A stretch of DNA of 21,526 nt from UBA3910 sp002391465 (GTDB lineage Bacteria; Bacillota; Limnochordia; Darwinibacteriales; Darwinibacteriaceae). The first letter of the stretch is position 1, and each line of letters starts with the position of its first letter. The stretch spans positions 1 to 21,526 of the forward strand of contig JASGVS010000007.1 in the NCBI GenBank assembly GCA_030054835.1. The letters run 5' to 3'. Under the pieces are notes generated by a model. That model did not search any database. It was not told the origin of the DNA and saw only the letters and a list, made by a program, of their open reading frames with translations. Position numbers and translations under genes: made by a program. This document shows, piece after piece, positions 13,700 to 21,233 of the stretch.

Positions 13700-14851
13700 T
13701 TATCTGGACTTTACGGTGGCAATCATCACGGCCTTGCCGTCCTGATTGTGGGTCAAGAATTGGCTTGTGCTGAAGCATCTGGACTCATGGTAGCTGTAGG
13801 TGGACATGGCACCGGGGAAGTCCTGGATCTGCTTTAGAGCTTCGTTGATGGCCTCGCGGTCGGTGGTGGTGCCAGCGATCTCGCAGGCCTTCTTAAACAG
13901 CATGATGGAGTCATAAGCCGTGACGGCAGGCATATCGGAGTCTGCGCCATACTCTGCGAAGTAGGCTTGGGCAAAGGCCTGACCAGCTTCAGTGGCTACT
14001 TCCACTGTCCAGTCAGCAACCGCGTACCAACCATCGGCAGCTGGCCCTGCGTTCTCACGGCAGACGGCAGAGGCCCAAGAGGAGGAGCCAAGCAGCGGAA
14101 TGTCAAAGCCCAGGGCGTCCACCTGCTGGCAGATAAGGGCAGCGGGCATCTGGTGGCCGATGGCAATGAGCCCGTCCACATCGGAGTTTTGGATCTGGCT
14201 CAGGATGGAGATGAAGTTCTTCTCCTCGTTGGTGAAGCCGTATTGATTCCGGGCCGGCACATCAATGCCGAGGGTCTTCAGGGCTTCAAGGGTCTGATCT
14301 TTCAAACCGGTGCCGAAACTGTCGGTCTGGTACAAAATAGCGGGGTTCTTCATACCCAGGTTTTCGGTGGCGGCTTTGGCCAGCAGCAGACCAGATTGAT
14401 CGTCGGTCATCCGAGCCTGCCAGACGTAAGGGTTGTTTTCTTTCACGATGTTGTAAGAAGAGCCACCAGCAAACATGGTGATTCGGTTCTGGAGAACGAT
14501 GGGGGATACGGCGATGCAATAGGACGAGTAGGTGGAACCGAAGAAGGCGACGATGTCGGGATAGTTCATGATCTTGGTCATGGCGTTAACGGAAGCTTGC
14601 AGGTTGTCCACCTCATCTTCAAACACCAAGACCAGCTCTTTCCCCAGGATGCCACCGCTCTCATTAATATGTTTCTGAGCAAGCTTAGCACCATTTACCA
14701 CATATTCGCCCACCATGTTGTTGATGCCAGTGATGGGGGCTACAACACCGAAAACCACTTGACCATCAAACTGCTGAGCCAGGGCAAGGCCGCTGCTTGC
14801 CACTAGGGCCACTACAAGGGCTGCAACTATCAATGTTTTCTTCACTCTCAT
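13700..14851 (-). CDS. livK: Liv-type ABC transporter substrate-binding protein
   Basis: This 383-residue extracytoplasmic receptor of the Leu/Ile/Val-binding type begins with a classical signal peptide: M-R-V-K-K, a hydrophobic core at 6-18, then A-L-A with cleavage expected after Ala25. The mature part starts Q-Q-F-D-G and continues with the family pattern G-V-V-A-P-I-T-G-I-N. No lipobox cysteine is present, unlike most Gram-positive binding proteins. I start at ATG 14851, directly after GAGGGGAGA; a longer frame would remove the signal peptide from the N-terminus. Relatives bind amino acids, amides, urea or aromatic acids. Here the neighbouring enzymes all handle sugars or hydroxyacids, so the ligand may be a sugar acid. 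It opens the transporter operon. Confidence 0.93.
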   Translation of the reverse strand: MRVKKTLIVAALVVALVASSGLALAQQFDGQVVFGVVAPITGINNMVGEYVVNGAKLAQKHINESGGILGKELVLVFEDEVDNLQASVNAMTKIMNYPDIVAFFGSTYSSYCIAVSPIVLQNRITMFAGGSSYNIVKENNPYVWQARMTDDQSGLLLAKAATENLGMKNPAILYQTDSFGTGLKDQTLEALKTLGIDVPARNQYGFTNEEKNFISILSQIQNSDVDGLIAIGHQMPAALICQQVDALGFDIPLLGSSSWASAVCRENAGPAADGWYAVADWTVEVATEAGQAFAQAYFAEYGADSDMPAVTAYDSIMLFKKACEIAGTTTDREAINEALKQIQDFPGAMSTYSYHESRCFSTSQFLTHNQDGKAVMIATVKSR

Positions 14852-15100
14852 TCTCCCCTCTTCTTGCTGTTTGCTCGTTGTTAGAAAACACTGTGCTTTA
14901 GGGCCAACAATTCTAAAACCTGTCTTGCGGGCAATCCGACGTCGTATGTCTTGTGAAGGAAATCGCAAGCGTGTTTCCATCTGTCCCAGCTTCCATCCCT
15001 ATGCCGATCTAGCGCTGTTAACGCACTCCCCCTTTCCCGGCGATGGTGCAAAGCCATCTCCTCGCCTGCTCTCTGATTTAGAAACAAGTCTATAACAATC

Positions 15101-15110
15101 ATTGCACAAA
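15101..15110 (+). promoter_or_regulatory. Candidate operator ATTGCACAAA
   Basis: This site matches 9 of 10 bases of the dyad TTTGCACAAA, which is also found at 15156-15165 (inverted) and 16478-16487. It adjoins the -35 box of the candidate promoter of the transporter operon. Confidence 0.35.
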
Positions 15111-15155
15111 GACAATGTACATCATATATAAAAACTACTTCATACAGCGCCGCGA

Positions 15156-15165
15156 TTTGTGCAAA
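15156..15165 (-). promoter_or_regulatory. Candidate operator TTTGCACAAA (inverted copy)
   Basis: This is an exact copy of the motif on the minus strand. Its centre is 55 bases, roughly five helical turns, upstream of the copy at 15101-15110. The arms TTTG/CAAA are palindromic around a 2-base centre. Confidence 0.35.
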
Positions 15166-15198
15166 AGCTACAAACTAGGGGTTACCTCTCCCCCGCGA

Positions 15199-16350
15199 CT
15201 AAGAACGAAACTCGCCTCTGGGCAGATAGCGCAGACAGCGCAAAACCTGCTCTGTCGTGACCTGGAGCCATTCCCGCGCCTTGGGTTTGGCCTGTTCCAA
15301 CTCCACTGCCGCTTGGGTAATACTGAACACCGCATCCAGATATTTGTTCAAACTTGACACGGCACTGGGATCCACAGCCCCGCCTAAGGCCAATACCGGC
15401 ACTCCCCGCTTCTTGGCCCTTTGTGCAACCCCAAAGGGAGCTTTGCCCATTAAGGTTTGGGCATCCAGCTTGCCCTCCCCCGTAATGACCAGATCCGCTT
15501 CTTTGAGGTGATCATCGAAGTGGCAGCTATCTAAAATGAAGCTGATCCCCGACTCAAGCCTAGCACCGAGGAACACTGCTAGAGCAGCGCCCAGCCCTCC
15601 CGCAGCCCCCGCTCCGGGAAGGGAGGCTACATCCCAGCCGAACTGCTTCTCTACAACCTGTGCGAAGTTCCTCAAACCTTGATCTAAAAGCTCCACATCC
15701 GCGGGCGAGGCTCCCTTTTGGGGGCCGAAGACATGGGCTGCTCCCTTTTCACCGTAGAGGGGATTGGTTACATCGCTGGCCACAATGATCTCGGTACGCC
15801 CGATTCTGCGGTCCAAATTACTTAGGTCTATCTGGACGAGGCGGGTCAGTTCCTCGCCGCCGTAACCCAGTTCCTGACCTTCTGCATCTTTGAAGCCAAC
15901 TCCCAAGGCCTGCGCCATACCCAGGCCGGCATCATTGGTGGCACTGCCGCCGATACCGATGATAATCCTCTCCACCCCTTCATCTAAAGCGGCTGCAATG
16001 AGCTGTCCCGTACCATAGGTGGTCGTCTTCAGGGGATTGCGCCGCTCCGGGGGAACCAGCTCCAGGCCAGATGCCGCCGCCATCTCTATGATGGCAGTGT
16101 TTTCGTCTCCCAGGAGACCAAAGAACGCTTGGACGGGCTGGCCCAAAGGGCCCACCACTTCTTTGTGGATGATCCTGCCCCCCCTGGCCGTAACCAGGGC
16201 ATCCACCGTCCCCTCTCCCCCATCGGCCAGGGGCAGCTTGACAATCTGGGCCTCTGGATAGACACTGGCCACGCCCAAGGCGATGCTCTCGGCCACCTCC
16301 CGGGCGGATAGACTACCCTTAAATGAGTCCGGCGCAATTAACACTTTCAT
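15199..16350 (-). CDS. glxK: Glycerate 2-kinase (GarK/GlxK family)
   Basis: This 383-residue cytoplasmic kinase phosphorylates D-glycerate to 2-phosphoglycerate with ATP, delivering sugar-acid carbon to lower glycolysis. Family motifs are A-P-D-S-F-K-G-S-L-S-A at 6-16, A-D-G-G-E-G-T near 42-48, G-G-S-A-T-N-D-A-G at 134-142, and T-G-E-G-K-L-D-x-Q-T-L-M-G-K-A-P in the C-terminal third. Length is normal for the family. ATG 16350 starts the standard M-K-V-L-I-A-P-D-S-F, with GGTGAG 9 bases upstream; the frame extends nine codons further but without family similarity. It lies alone between the terminator of the regulator gene and the transporter promoter region. In enteric bacteria this enzyme is under CdaR control, and a CdaR-like gene lies directly upstream here. 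Confidence 0.94.
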   Translation of the reverse strand: MKVLIAPDSFKGSLSAREVAESIALGVASVYPEAQIVKLPLADGGEGTVDALVTARGGRIIHKEVVGPLGQPVQAFFGLLGDENTAIIEMAAASGLELVPPERRNPLKTTTYGTGQLIAAALDEGVERIIIGIGGSATNDAGLGMAQALGVGFKDAEGQELGYGGEELTRLVQIDLSNLDRRIGRTEIIVASDVTNPLYGEKGAAHVFGPQKGASPADVELLDQGLRNFAQVVEKQFGWDVASLPGAGAAGGLGAALAVFLGARLESGISFILDSCHFDDHLKEADLVITGEGKLDAQTLMGKAPFGVAQRAKKRGVPVLALGGAVDPSAVSSLNKYLDAVFSITQAAVELEQAKPKAREWLQVTTEQVLRCLRYLPRGEFRS

Positions 16351-16434
16351 ACGGATTCTCACCAACTTCATAAGCACTCTAACTGCAAAGTTAAACTTAG
16401 ATTACCAAGCCGAAGCTAAGCCAAACAATATATA

Positions 16435-16460
16435 ATCTTAACAGGAAATTCCTTTTGCAA
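16435..16460 (-). promoter_or_regulatory. Candidate promoter of the glycerate kinase gene
   Basis: On the minus strand TTGCAA (16460-16455) is followed 19 bases later by TTATAT in an AT-rich run. An odd palindrome AGGAA-T-TTCCT lies in the spacer. Spacing is longer than ideal, but the terminator just upstream requires a promoter in this gap. Confidence 0.35.
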
Positions 16461-16477
16461 GCCTTAGTTCTGGGCAG

Positions 16478-16487
16478 TTTGCACAAA
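16478..16487 (+). promoter_or_regulatory. Candidate operator TTTGCACAAA
   Basis: This exact dyad copy lies about 18 bases upstream of the candidate -35 box of the glycerate kinase gene. It partly overlaps the T-run of the regulator's terminator. The position suits an activator. Confidence 0.35.
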
Positions 16488-16518
16488 AAAGCAACACGCA
16501 CCGGCATCCGATGCGTGT
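16485..16518 (-). terminator. Rho-independent terminator after the CdaR-like gene
   Basis: Minus-strand ACACGCAUCGG pairs with CCGGUGCGUGU as an 11-bp stem (one U-G pair) with a 3-base AUG loop. It is followed by TGC and six T residues. It cleanly separates the kinase-PdxA2-carrier-regulator operon from the glycerate kinase gene. Confidence 0.88.
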
Positions 16519-16545
16519 CCCGGGAGTTCGCACTTAGTTAGCATT

Positions 16546-17688
16546 CTACTTGTAATACAGGTAAACGTGATAACCCAGCAATAAGGTGAACAAGTCCATC
16601 GCATTTCTGGGATCCAACCCCGTGGCGTCCCGGATTTTGTCCATGCGGTACAGTAAGGTGTTGCGATGGACGAACAAGCTCTTGGCGGTTTGGCTGATGT
16701 TGAGATCATTCCGTACCAAACCTTCCACAACTTCACCAATGGACTGATCTTCGAACACCTTCTGCATGGAACCACGGAACATATTGTCCAAAAAGTAGTG
16801 GGCCGCCTTCTCACCCAAGTAGGGGACAAAATAGTCAAAAGCCAGATTGTCAATGCGGTAGATCCTGGTGGAGGAGTCACGGACTTTTGCTCCCACCTTG
16901 AGCGCGTACTTGGCCCCCTCGTAGGAGAACTCCAGCTGGGGCAGGCTGGCCACGGTCTGTCCCACCCCCATGGCCACACTGTGGAACACCTTTTCCAGTC
17001 TGCTGAGCACCTGCTCGGGGAAAGCATCCTCGAACGCACCCGCTCCCCCTTTGGGAGCCACGGTGCGAATGCAGACCAAGTTTTCACCCCTAATGAAAAA
17101 GATGGTGTGCCGTCTGTCCAGCTGAAAATGGCGGGTGAGGTCCTGGATTTCATAACTGATCTGGCGCGCATCAAAGGGTTCAACATGGATTACTATTACA
17201 CTGCGCAGGGAGTCCAGCTCCAGCTTAAACAGTTTGGCCCGCTCCGCAAGTAGCCGCAAGTCTTTGATTTCACCGCCAATGACCTGCTGGAAGAAGGACT
17301 CTAAGAGCCTCGTTTCCAGTTCTACCTCCCGCCTGAGGAAGTCGTGGGCCAACATCAGCTCCACTAGGTTCTTCACGATTTCACCATAAGGCTCCACTTC
17401 CTGGGGATCACCGGTAATGCCCACCACACCGATGATCTCACCGTTGAACCGAATTGGCAGGTTAATGCCGGGCTTAGCTCCCTGAAGGCTCTGGGCATCC
17501 GCATTGGTCACCGTGAAGGGATTCTTAGTCTGAAGCACGCGGACGGCGCCTTCATGGAAGGTATTGAGACGATCCTTATGCCCGCTGCCAATAATAATGC
17601 CGTTTTGATCCATGATGTTGATGTTCTTTCCCAGGACGCTGGTGGTCCGTTCAGCAATCTGCTGAGCGAGTTCGGGAGTTAAGTACAT
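16546..17688 (-). CDS. cdaR: CdaR-type sugar-diacid regulator
   Basis: This 380-residue transcription factor has an N-terminal sugar-diacid recognition domain at residues 1-~130 (L-T-P-E-L-A-Q-Q-I, N-I-N-I-M-D-Q-N-G-I-I-I-G-S-G, I-I-G-V-V-G-I-T-G). A degenerate GGDEF-like middle domain follows at ~140-270. The C-terminal PucR-type helix-turn-helix at ~320-350 reads N-I-S-Q-T-A-K-S-L-F-V-H-R-N-T-L-L-Y-R. E. coli CdaR activates glucarate, galactarate and glycerate genes. Here the neighbours (glycerate kinase, tetronate enzymes) point to a comparable sugar-acid signal. ATG 17688 is chosen; a TTG three codons upstream is in frame but less likely. It is the last gene of its operon and is followed by a strong terminator. 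Confidence 0.92.
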   Translation of the reverse strand: MYLTPELAQQIAERTTSVLGKNINIMDQNGIIIGSGHKDRLNTFHEGAVRVLQTKNPFTVTNADAQSLQGAKPGINLPIRFNGEIIGVVGITGDPQEVEPYGEIVKNLVELMLAHDFLRREVELETRLLESFFQQVIGGEIKDLRLLAERAKLFKLELDSLRSVIVIHVEPFDARQISYEIQDLTRHFQLDRRHTIFFIRGENLVCIRTVAPKGGAGAFEDAFPEQVLSRLEKVFHSVAMGVGQTVASLPQLEFSYEGAKYALKVGAKVRDSSTRIYRIDNLAFDYFVPYLGEKAAHYFLDNMFRGSMQKVFEDQSIGEVVEGLVRNDLNISQTAKSLFVHRNTLLYRMDKIRDATGLDPRNAMDLFTLLLGYHVYLYYK

Positions 17689-17735
17689 AGCTCTCAACCT
17701 CTGCTTTTCCGCTTAGTTTGGCTGCCTCAAAACTC

Positions 17736-18668
17736 CTAGGAAAAGGGCAGCAGGAGCAAGGGAATGGTGATCATGGACAGCAGGGTGGATAGGGCCACAC
17801 AGCGGGAGGCAAACACCGCATCGCCCCCGAACTTCTCGGCGAAAATGACCGTGTTGGCGGCAGCCGGCATGGCCGCCAGGGCTACGCTGGCTGCACCTAC
17901 CTCCCCAGCTGTTCCCAGCCCTTTCAGGAGCAGCATCACGGCTACAGGGATCACCACAAGCCGCAGAAAAGACACATAGTACACCTGGAGACCCGTGAAG
18001 ATCCGCTTGAGATCACTCTCCACCAAAAGCGCGCCGATCACCAACATGGATAAGGGAGCAGTAAGCCCCCCCACAAGCTCCACAGCCTGAGCCAGTGGGC
18101 CGGGAATATCCAGCGAAAAGAGGAAGATGAGCATCCCCACCGCCACGGCAATTGTTCCGGGGTTAATCAGTGCCCTCTGGATACGCCTTGCGTTTCGTGT
18201 CTGGAAGAGCATCACCCCGAAGGTCCATAAAAAAAGATCGGACACCAGATTATAGATCGCACCGTAAAAAACGCCAGTACTGCCCCAGAGGCTGGCCAGC
18301 ACGGGCAGACCCATAAAACCGGAATTGGAAAACACTAAGATATAACGCATGACTGCACGCTGTTCGGGCCGACCGTTCCTGAACAGCACAGCACCCAGAA
18401 GAATGGCGAAAATGTGCACTCCCAGGCTGATCAGCGCCACTACGCCCGCTTGGGCCAGCCTTTCTGGGGAAAACTCTAAGCTGAATGCACTGATCACCAG
18501 CAGGGGCGTCGTGACGTAGATGAGCAGATCCGAAAGCTTACGCCGCACATGTCCATCAAGAATTCCAGCTTTAGCCGTAATCATACCCACAAATACGATT
18601 AGCAAAAGGACTGTTACCCGTTCCACGCTGGGATAGGCTGCCAGCGCGTTTTCCAGCCAGGTAAACAT
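17736..18668 (-). CDS. AEC-family membrane transporter (auxin efflux carrier-like)
   Basis: This 310-residue inner-membrane protein has about ten predicted helices in two halves. Family landmarks are the F-S-N-S-G-F-M-G-L-P-V segment in the middle and the Ala/Gly-rich A-L-A-A-M-P-A-A-A-N-T near residue 260. Bacterial members move organic acids such as malate or malonate. ATG 18668 begins M-F-T-W-L-E-N with AGGGG upstream, 4 bases after the PdxA2 gene, so the two are co-translated. A longer frame to 18800 lies inside the PdxA2 gene and is not credible. Its place in the tetronate operon suggests transport of a sugar acid, though the direction and substrate cannot be told. Confidence 0.88.
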   Translation of the reverse strand: MFTWLENALAAYPSVERVTVLLLIVFVGMITAKAGILDGHVRRKLSDLLIYVTTPLLVISAFSLEFSPERLAQAGVVALISLGVHIFAILLGAVLFRNGRPEQRAVMRYILVFSNSGFMGLPVLASLWGSTGVFYGAIYNLVSDLFLWTFGVMLFQTRNARRIQRALINPGTIAVAVGMLIFLFSLDIPGPLAQAVELVGGLTAPLSMLVIGALLVESDLKRIFTGLQVYYVSFLRLVVIPVAVMLLLKGLGTAGEVGAASVALAAMPAAANTVIFAEKFGGDAVFASRCVALSTLLSMITIPLLLLPFS

Positions 18669-18672
18669 AGGC

Positions 18673-19728
18673 CTACCCCTTCGCCCCTTCCTCTTCCAGG
18701 CGCCTTTGGGCAAGCTGGGAAGCATATTCGATAGCTGCCAGCAGACTTTCCGCACTGGCTGTACCCCTACCCGCCTGGTCGTAGGCAGTCCCATGGTCAA
18801 CGGAAACGCGGATGATGGGCAGGCCCAGAGTGATATTTACTCCCTGCACGGACATCCACTTGCGCTCCTGTTCGCTGTAGCGAAAACCCAAGACCTTGAT
18901 GGGAATGTGCCCCTGATCATGATACATGGCTACAACTGCATCATACTGACCTCCCCAGGCTTTGGAGAACAGGGTGTCGGGGGGAATGGGACCCTCAGCG
19001 TTGATCCCCAGTGCCTGCGCCGCCGCCACAGCAGGCTGGATCTCTTCCGTCTCTTCCCGTCCAAATAACCCCCCATCACTGGCATGGGGGTTTAGTCCCG
19101 CCACACCAATGCGGGCATTGTGCAGGCCCATATCCTTGAGGGCCTGATCCGCCAAGCGGATCGTCTTCAGCACTCGCTCTTTAGTGACCAAGTCACAAGC
19201 CTGACGCAAAGCCACATGCGTGGAAACGTGAACGACGCGCAGGTGCTCATGCACCAGCATCATAGTATAATCCTTGGTGTGCGTAAACTCGGCGAAGATT
19301 TCCGTATGGCCGGCGTAGTTAAAGCCGGCCAAATTAATGGCCTCTTTGTTAATGGGCCCTGTTACCGTAGCATGAACCTCGCCAGTTAAGGCCAGCTCAA
19401 TCACCTTCTTAACCGCCTCAAAGGCTGCCTTTCCTGCGTGAGCTGAAACCTGTCCGAGCTGCAAAGAGTGCACATCCACATTACCAAGATCCCAGACATC
19501 CGCTGTTCCTGGCGAAAATCTAGCCTCAGCGATGCTCTGGATTGGGTTAACCTTCAGACCTGTACCCACGATGCCCACAGCCTGCTCCATGACCTGGGCA
19601 TCGCCCACAATCAGCGGACGGCACAGATCGTAGACCTGTGGGCTGCTGAGGGCCTTGGCCGCGATCTCCGGGCCAATCCCTGCGGGATCGCCCATAGAAA
19701 TGCCGATAATAGGGACATGTGTGCGCAA
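18673..19728 (-). CDS. pdxA2: PdxA2-type 4-phospho-D-threonate / D-erythronate 3-dehydrogenase
   Basis: This 351-residue NAD-dependent oxidative decarboxylase resembles 4-hydroxythreonine-4-phosphate dehydrogenase. It contains G-D-P-A-G-I-G-P-E (13-21), G-H-T-E (140-143) and metal ligands His171, His215 (N-P-H) and His270 (Y-H-D-Q-G-H). These positions track E. coli PdxA His166/211/266. D-H-G-T-A is at 311-315. Next to a DUF1537 kinase, the known role of the PdxA2 branch is oxidation of 4-phospho-D-threonate or -erythronate and loss of CO2 to give dihydroxyacetone phosphate, rather than vitamin B6 synthesis. The only start giving the full N-terminus is TTG 19728, 7-8 bases after GAGGAAG; the next ATG would cut into the first conserved motif. 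Confidence 0.92.
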   Translation of the reverse strand: MRTHVPIIGISMGDPAGIGPEIAAKALSSPQVYDLCRPLIVGDAQVMEQAVGIVGTGLKVNPIQSIAEARFSPGTADVWDLGNVDVHSLQLGQVSAHAGKAAFEAVKKVIELALTGEVHATVTGPINKEAINLAGFNYAGHTEIFAEFTHTKDYTMMLVHEHLRVVHVSTHVALRQACDLVTKERVLKTIRLADQALKDMGLHNARIGVAGLNPHASDGGLFGREETEEIQPAVAAAQALGINAEGPIPPDTLFSKAWGGQYDAVVAMYHDQGHIPIKVLGFRYSEQERKWMSVQGVNITLGLPIIRVSVDHGTAYDQAGRGTASAESLLAAIEYASQLAQRRLEEEGAKG

Positions 19729-19782
19729 GCGACTTCTTCCTCTCTGCTCATTAGTTCTGGTTTGATGTAACTACGTATGGCT

Positions 19783-21066
19783 TCAGCCAAGCACTCCAGC
19801 TTGGAAATAACCGATGGCTCGACGAAGCACCTCTGGGCTTCCCAAACCGCCCGCTTTAGTGATGAAGGGCAGTTCCTGATCTTGGATCAGAATCCGACCT
19901 ACAGGAACCAGGGGCTCAACTTCGTTGATCAGGCGCACAGTTGGAACCCGCAGTTCCCGGCATACCTCCCTAGCGGTATCCCCACCCACGACCATCACTC
20001 CCGCAGGCAGCACTTCACTGGTGATCCCCTTTAGGCACCTCGCCAGCCACCTCGTAACCTGCTGGCTGGCAGCGAGGAGTCCTTCTCTAGTGGGATACCT
20101 GCTGGCCAGCTCTTCCCTGCTGGGGGCCGCCCCATCCACTATTACGCTCCTGCCTTGCTGCAAGTACCCCACTGCTTCTTGAGCCACTTCTTCCAACTCT
20201 AACTCCAGCTCAGATCGGGCACGTCCAAGATCCACCGCCCAGGTTATCAGGGGGACTCCCCTTTCCTTTGCCAGCCTGATCTGCTCCTTGGTGACCGGGG
20301 AGGGACTGCCGGATAGGATGAGCAGAGGCCCCCTCCGTGTTTCCCCCGACGGTTCCGATTCTTTGGCCTCCCAGGCTGGGACCTGGAAGGGCAGTTGTAG
20401 TTCAGCAAACAGACCTGCCGAGCCGCAAGGCAGCAGCCGCAGAGCGCTCTTTTCAATGGCCGCGGCGATAATCCGCAGGTCCTGTTCTACTACTGCATCA
20501 ACCGCTGCCACCTGGCATCCCCTTTCTTTAAGCCTGGTGAACACCCGGTTTAAAGGTTCGGAGCCTTGGCGGACGGTTTCCAGGTCAATCACTTCCGCGA
20601 TCAACTTGGTTTGCTGCTGGAGTAGGGCGGGGATGTAAGGATCGGAGATGGGAGATAGGGGATCATCCAGCTTGCCCCCTAGGAGCGAGTGACGACCGTG
20701 TTGGGTAATCCGCCCACTCCCAGGGAGAGCAGGGGCCAGCACAATGAGATCGAAGCATCCCCAAGCTAAGCAAACGTCCAACTCTGTTCCCAAATTGCCC
20801 CGCAGCGTGGAGTCTATTTTCTTGTATACAAGCTCCAAGCCCGCCCTAGACAGCTCGCTCAGCGTCATACCGACCTTCTCAGCCGCCTCGGTTGGGCTCG
20901 TGATCCTGGTATCGGTGGTTATAACCACCGCCCTGTTCTCATCCGAGGAAGGAATGGGCAGCTGACCGTCCAGGAATACATCAGCTGTCAAACCACGCCT
21001 GTAGAGGTGAAGGCCGATCTCCATTGCCCCTGTTAGATCATCGCAGATTACGGCGGATGCTGCCAT
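19783..21066 (-). CDS. Four-carbon acid sugar kinase (DUF1537 family)
   Basis: This 427-residue cytoplasmic kinase has an N-terminal sugar-binding domain with D-D-L-T-G-A at 9-14 and K-I-D-S-T-L-R-G-N at 83-91. A C-terminal nucleotide-binding domain has G-G-D-T-A and T-K-A-G-G-L-G-S. The family phosphorylates D-threonate, L-threonate, D-erythronate or 2-oxo-tetronates at O4. Pairing with PdxA2 points to D-threonate kinase (DtnK) or D-erythronate kinase (DenK), but sequence alone does not decide. ATG 21066 has only a weak ribosome site (GGTGG 11 bases, or GGAT 6 bases upstream). It is the first gene of the operon; the gap to PdxA2 is 54 bases. An apionate-pathway kinase (OiaK) of the same family is an alternative. 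Confidence 0.9.
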   Translation of the reverse strand: MAASAVICDDLTGAMEIGLHLYRRGLTADVFLDGQLPIPSSDENRAVVITTDTRITSPTEAAEKVGMTLSELSRAGLELVYKKIDSTLRGNLGTELDVCLAWGCFDLIVLAPALPGSGRITQHGRHSLLGGKLDDPLSPISDPYIPALLQQQTKLIAEVIDLETVRQGSEPLNRVFTRLKERGCQVAAVDAVVEQDLRIIAAAIEKSALRLLPCGSAGLFAELQLPFQVPAWEAKESEPSGETRRGPLLILSGSPSPVTKEQIRLAKERGVPLITWAVDLGRARSELELELEEVAQEAVGYLQQGRSVIVDGAAPSREELASRYPTREGLLAASQQVTRWLARCLKGITSEVLPAGVMVVGGDTAREVCRELRVPTVRLINEVEPLVPVGRILIQDQELPFITKAGGLGSPEVLRRAIGYFQAGVLG

Positions 21067-21202
21067 TAGTATCCAGCCACCTTCAGCACTGTGAGCAGAA
21101 AACCTGGCTCAGTCTGTAAACATTCTGCTAATGCCAATTCGCCTCCAAATCCCAAATCCCTTTACAAGTCCTTCAACTACACCATCGACAGTCAGCCTTA
21201 CT
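21067..21202 (-). promoter_or_regulatory. Upstream region of the tetronate operon, no clear promoter
   Basis: This is the only space for a promoter between the terminator at 21203-21233 and the kinase gene. I find no -35/-10 pair with good spacing and no copy of the TTTGCACAAA dyad. A weak TGAGC/GCTCA stem-loop lies near 21088-21107. Confidence 0.3.
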
Positions 21203-21233
21203 AAAAAAGCCCGCTGCCTCTCAAGCAGCAGAC
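21203..21233 (-). terminator. Rho-independent terminator of a transcript entering from the right
   Basis: Minus-strand GUCUGCUGC pairs with GCAGCGGGC around a 7-base loop (9 pairs, two of them G-U) and is followed by six T residues. It must end a minus-strand gene located at or beyond the right edge. Confidence 0.8.

Larger units (their letters stand above)
14852..15198 (-). promoter_or_regulatory. Regulatory region upstream of the Liv-type operon
   Basis: This 347-base region carries no convincing gene. A candidate minus-strand promoter is TTGTCT (15115-15110), 15 bases, then an extended -10 TGTTATAGA (15097-15089). Two copies of a TTTGCACAAA-like dyad flank it: ATTGCACAAA at 15101-15110, lying against the -35 box, and its inverse TTTGTGCAAA at 15156-15165. 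A partial copy, GGTGCAAAG, is at 15045-15053 inside a small hairpin (GATGG/CCATC, 15042-15058). CATTG/CAATG (15100-15104 and 15113-15117) forms another dyad, and an imperfect palindrome with GGAAA/TTTCC arms lies at 14958-14978. The long leader of over 230 bases leaves room for more control. Confidence 0.45.

Noticed and set aside
13967..14806. Plus-strand open frame of 279 codons opposite the binding-protein gene
   Set aside because: It lies wholly antisense to a gene with a signal peptide and family motifs; composition is explained by codon use of the true gene.
18669..18800. Extended N-terminus of the AEC carrier
   Set aside because: The extra 44 codons overlap the PdxA2 gene, are basic and non-membrane, and the ATG at 18668 has its own ribosome site.
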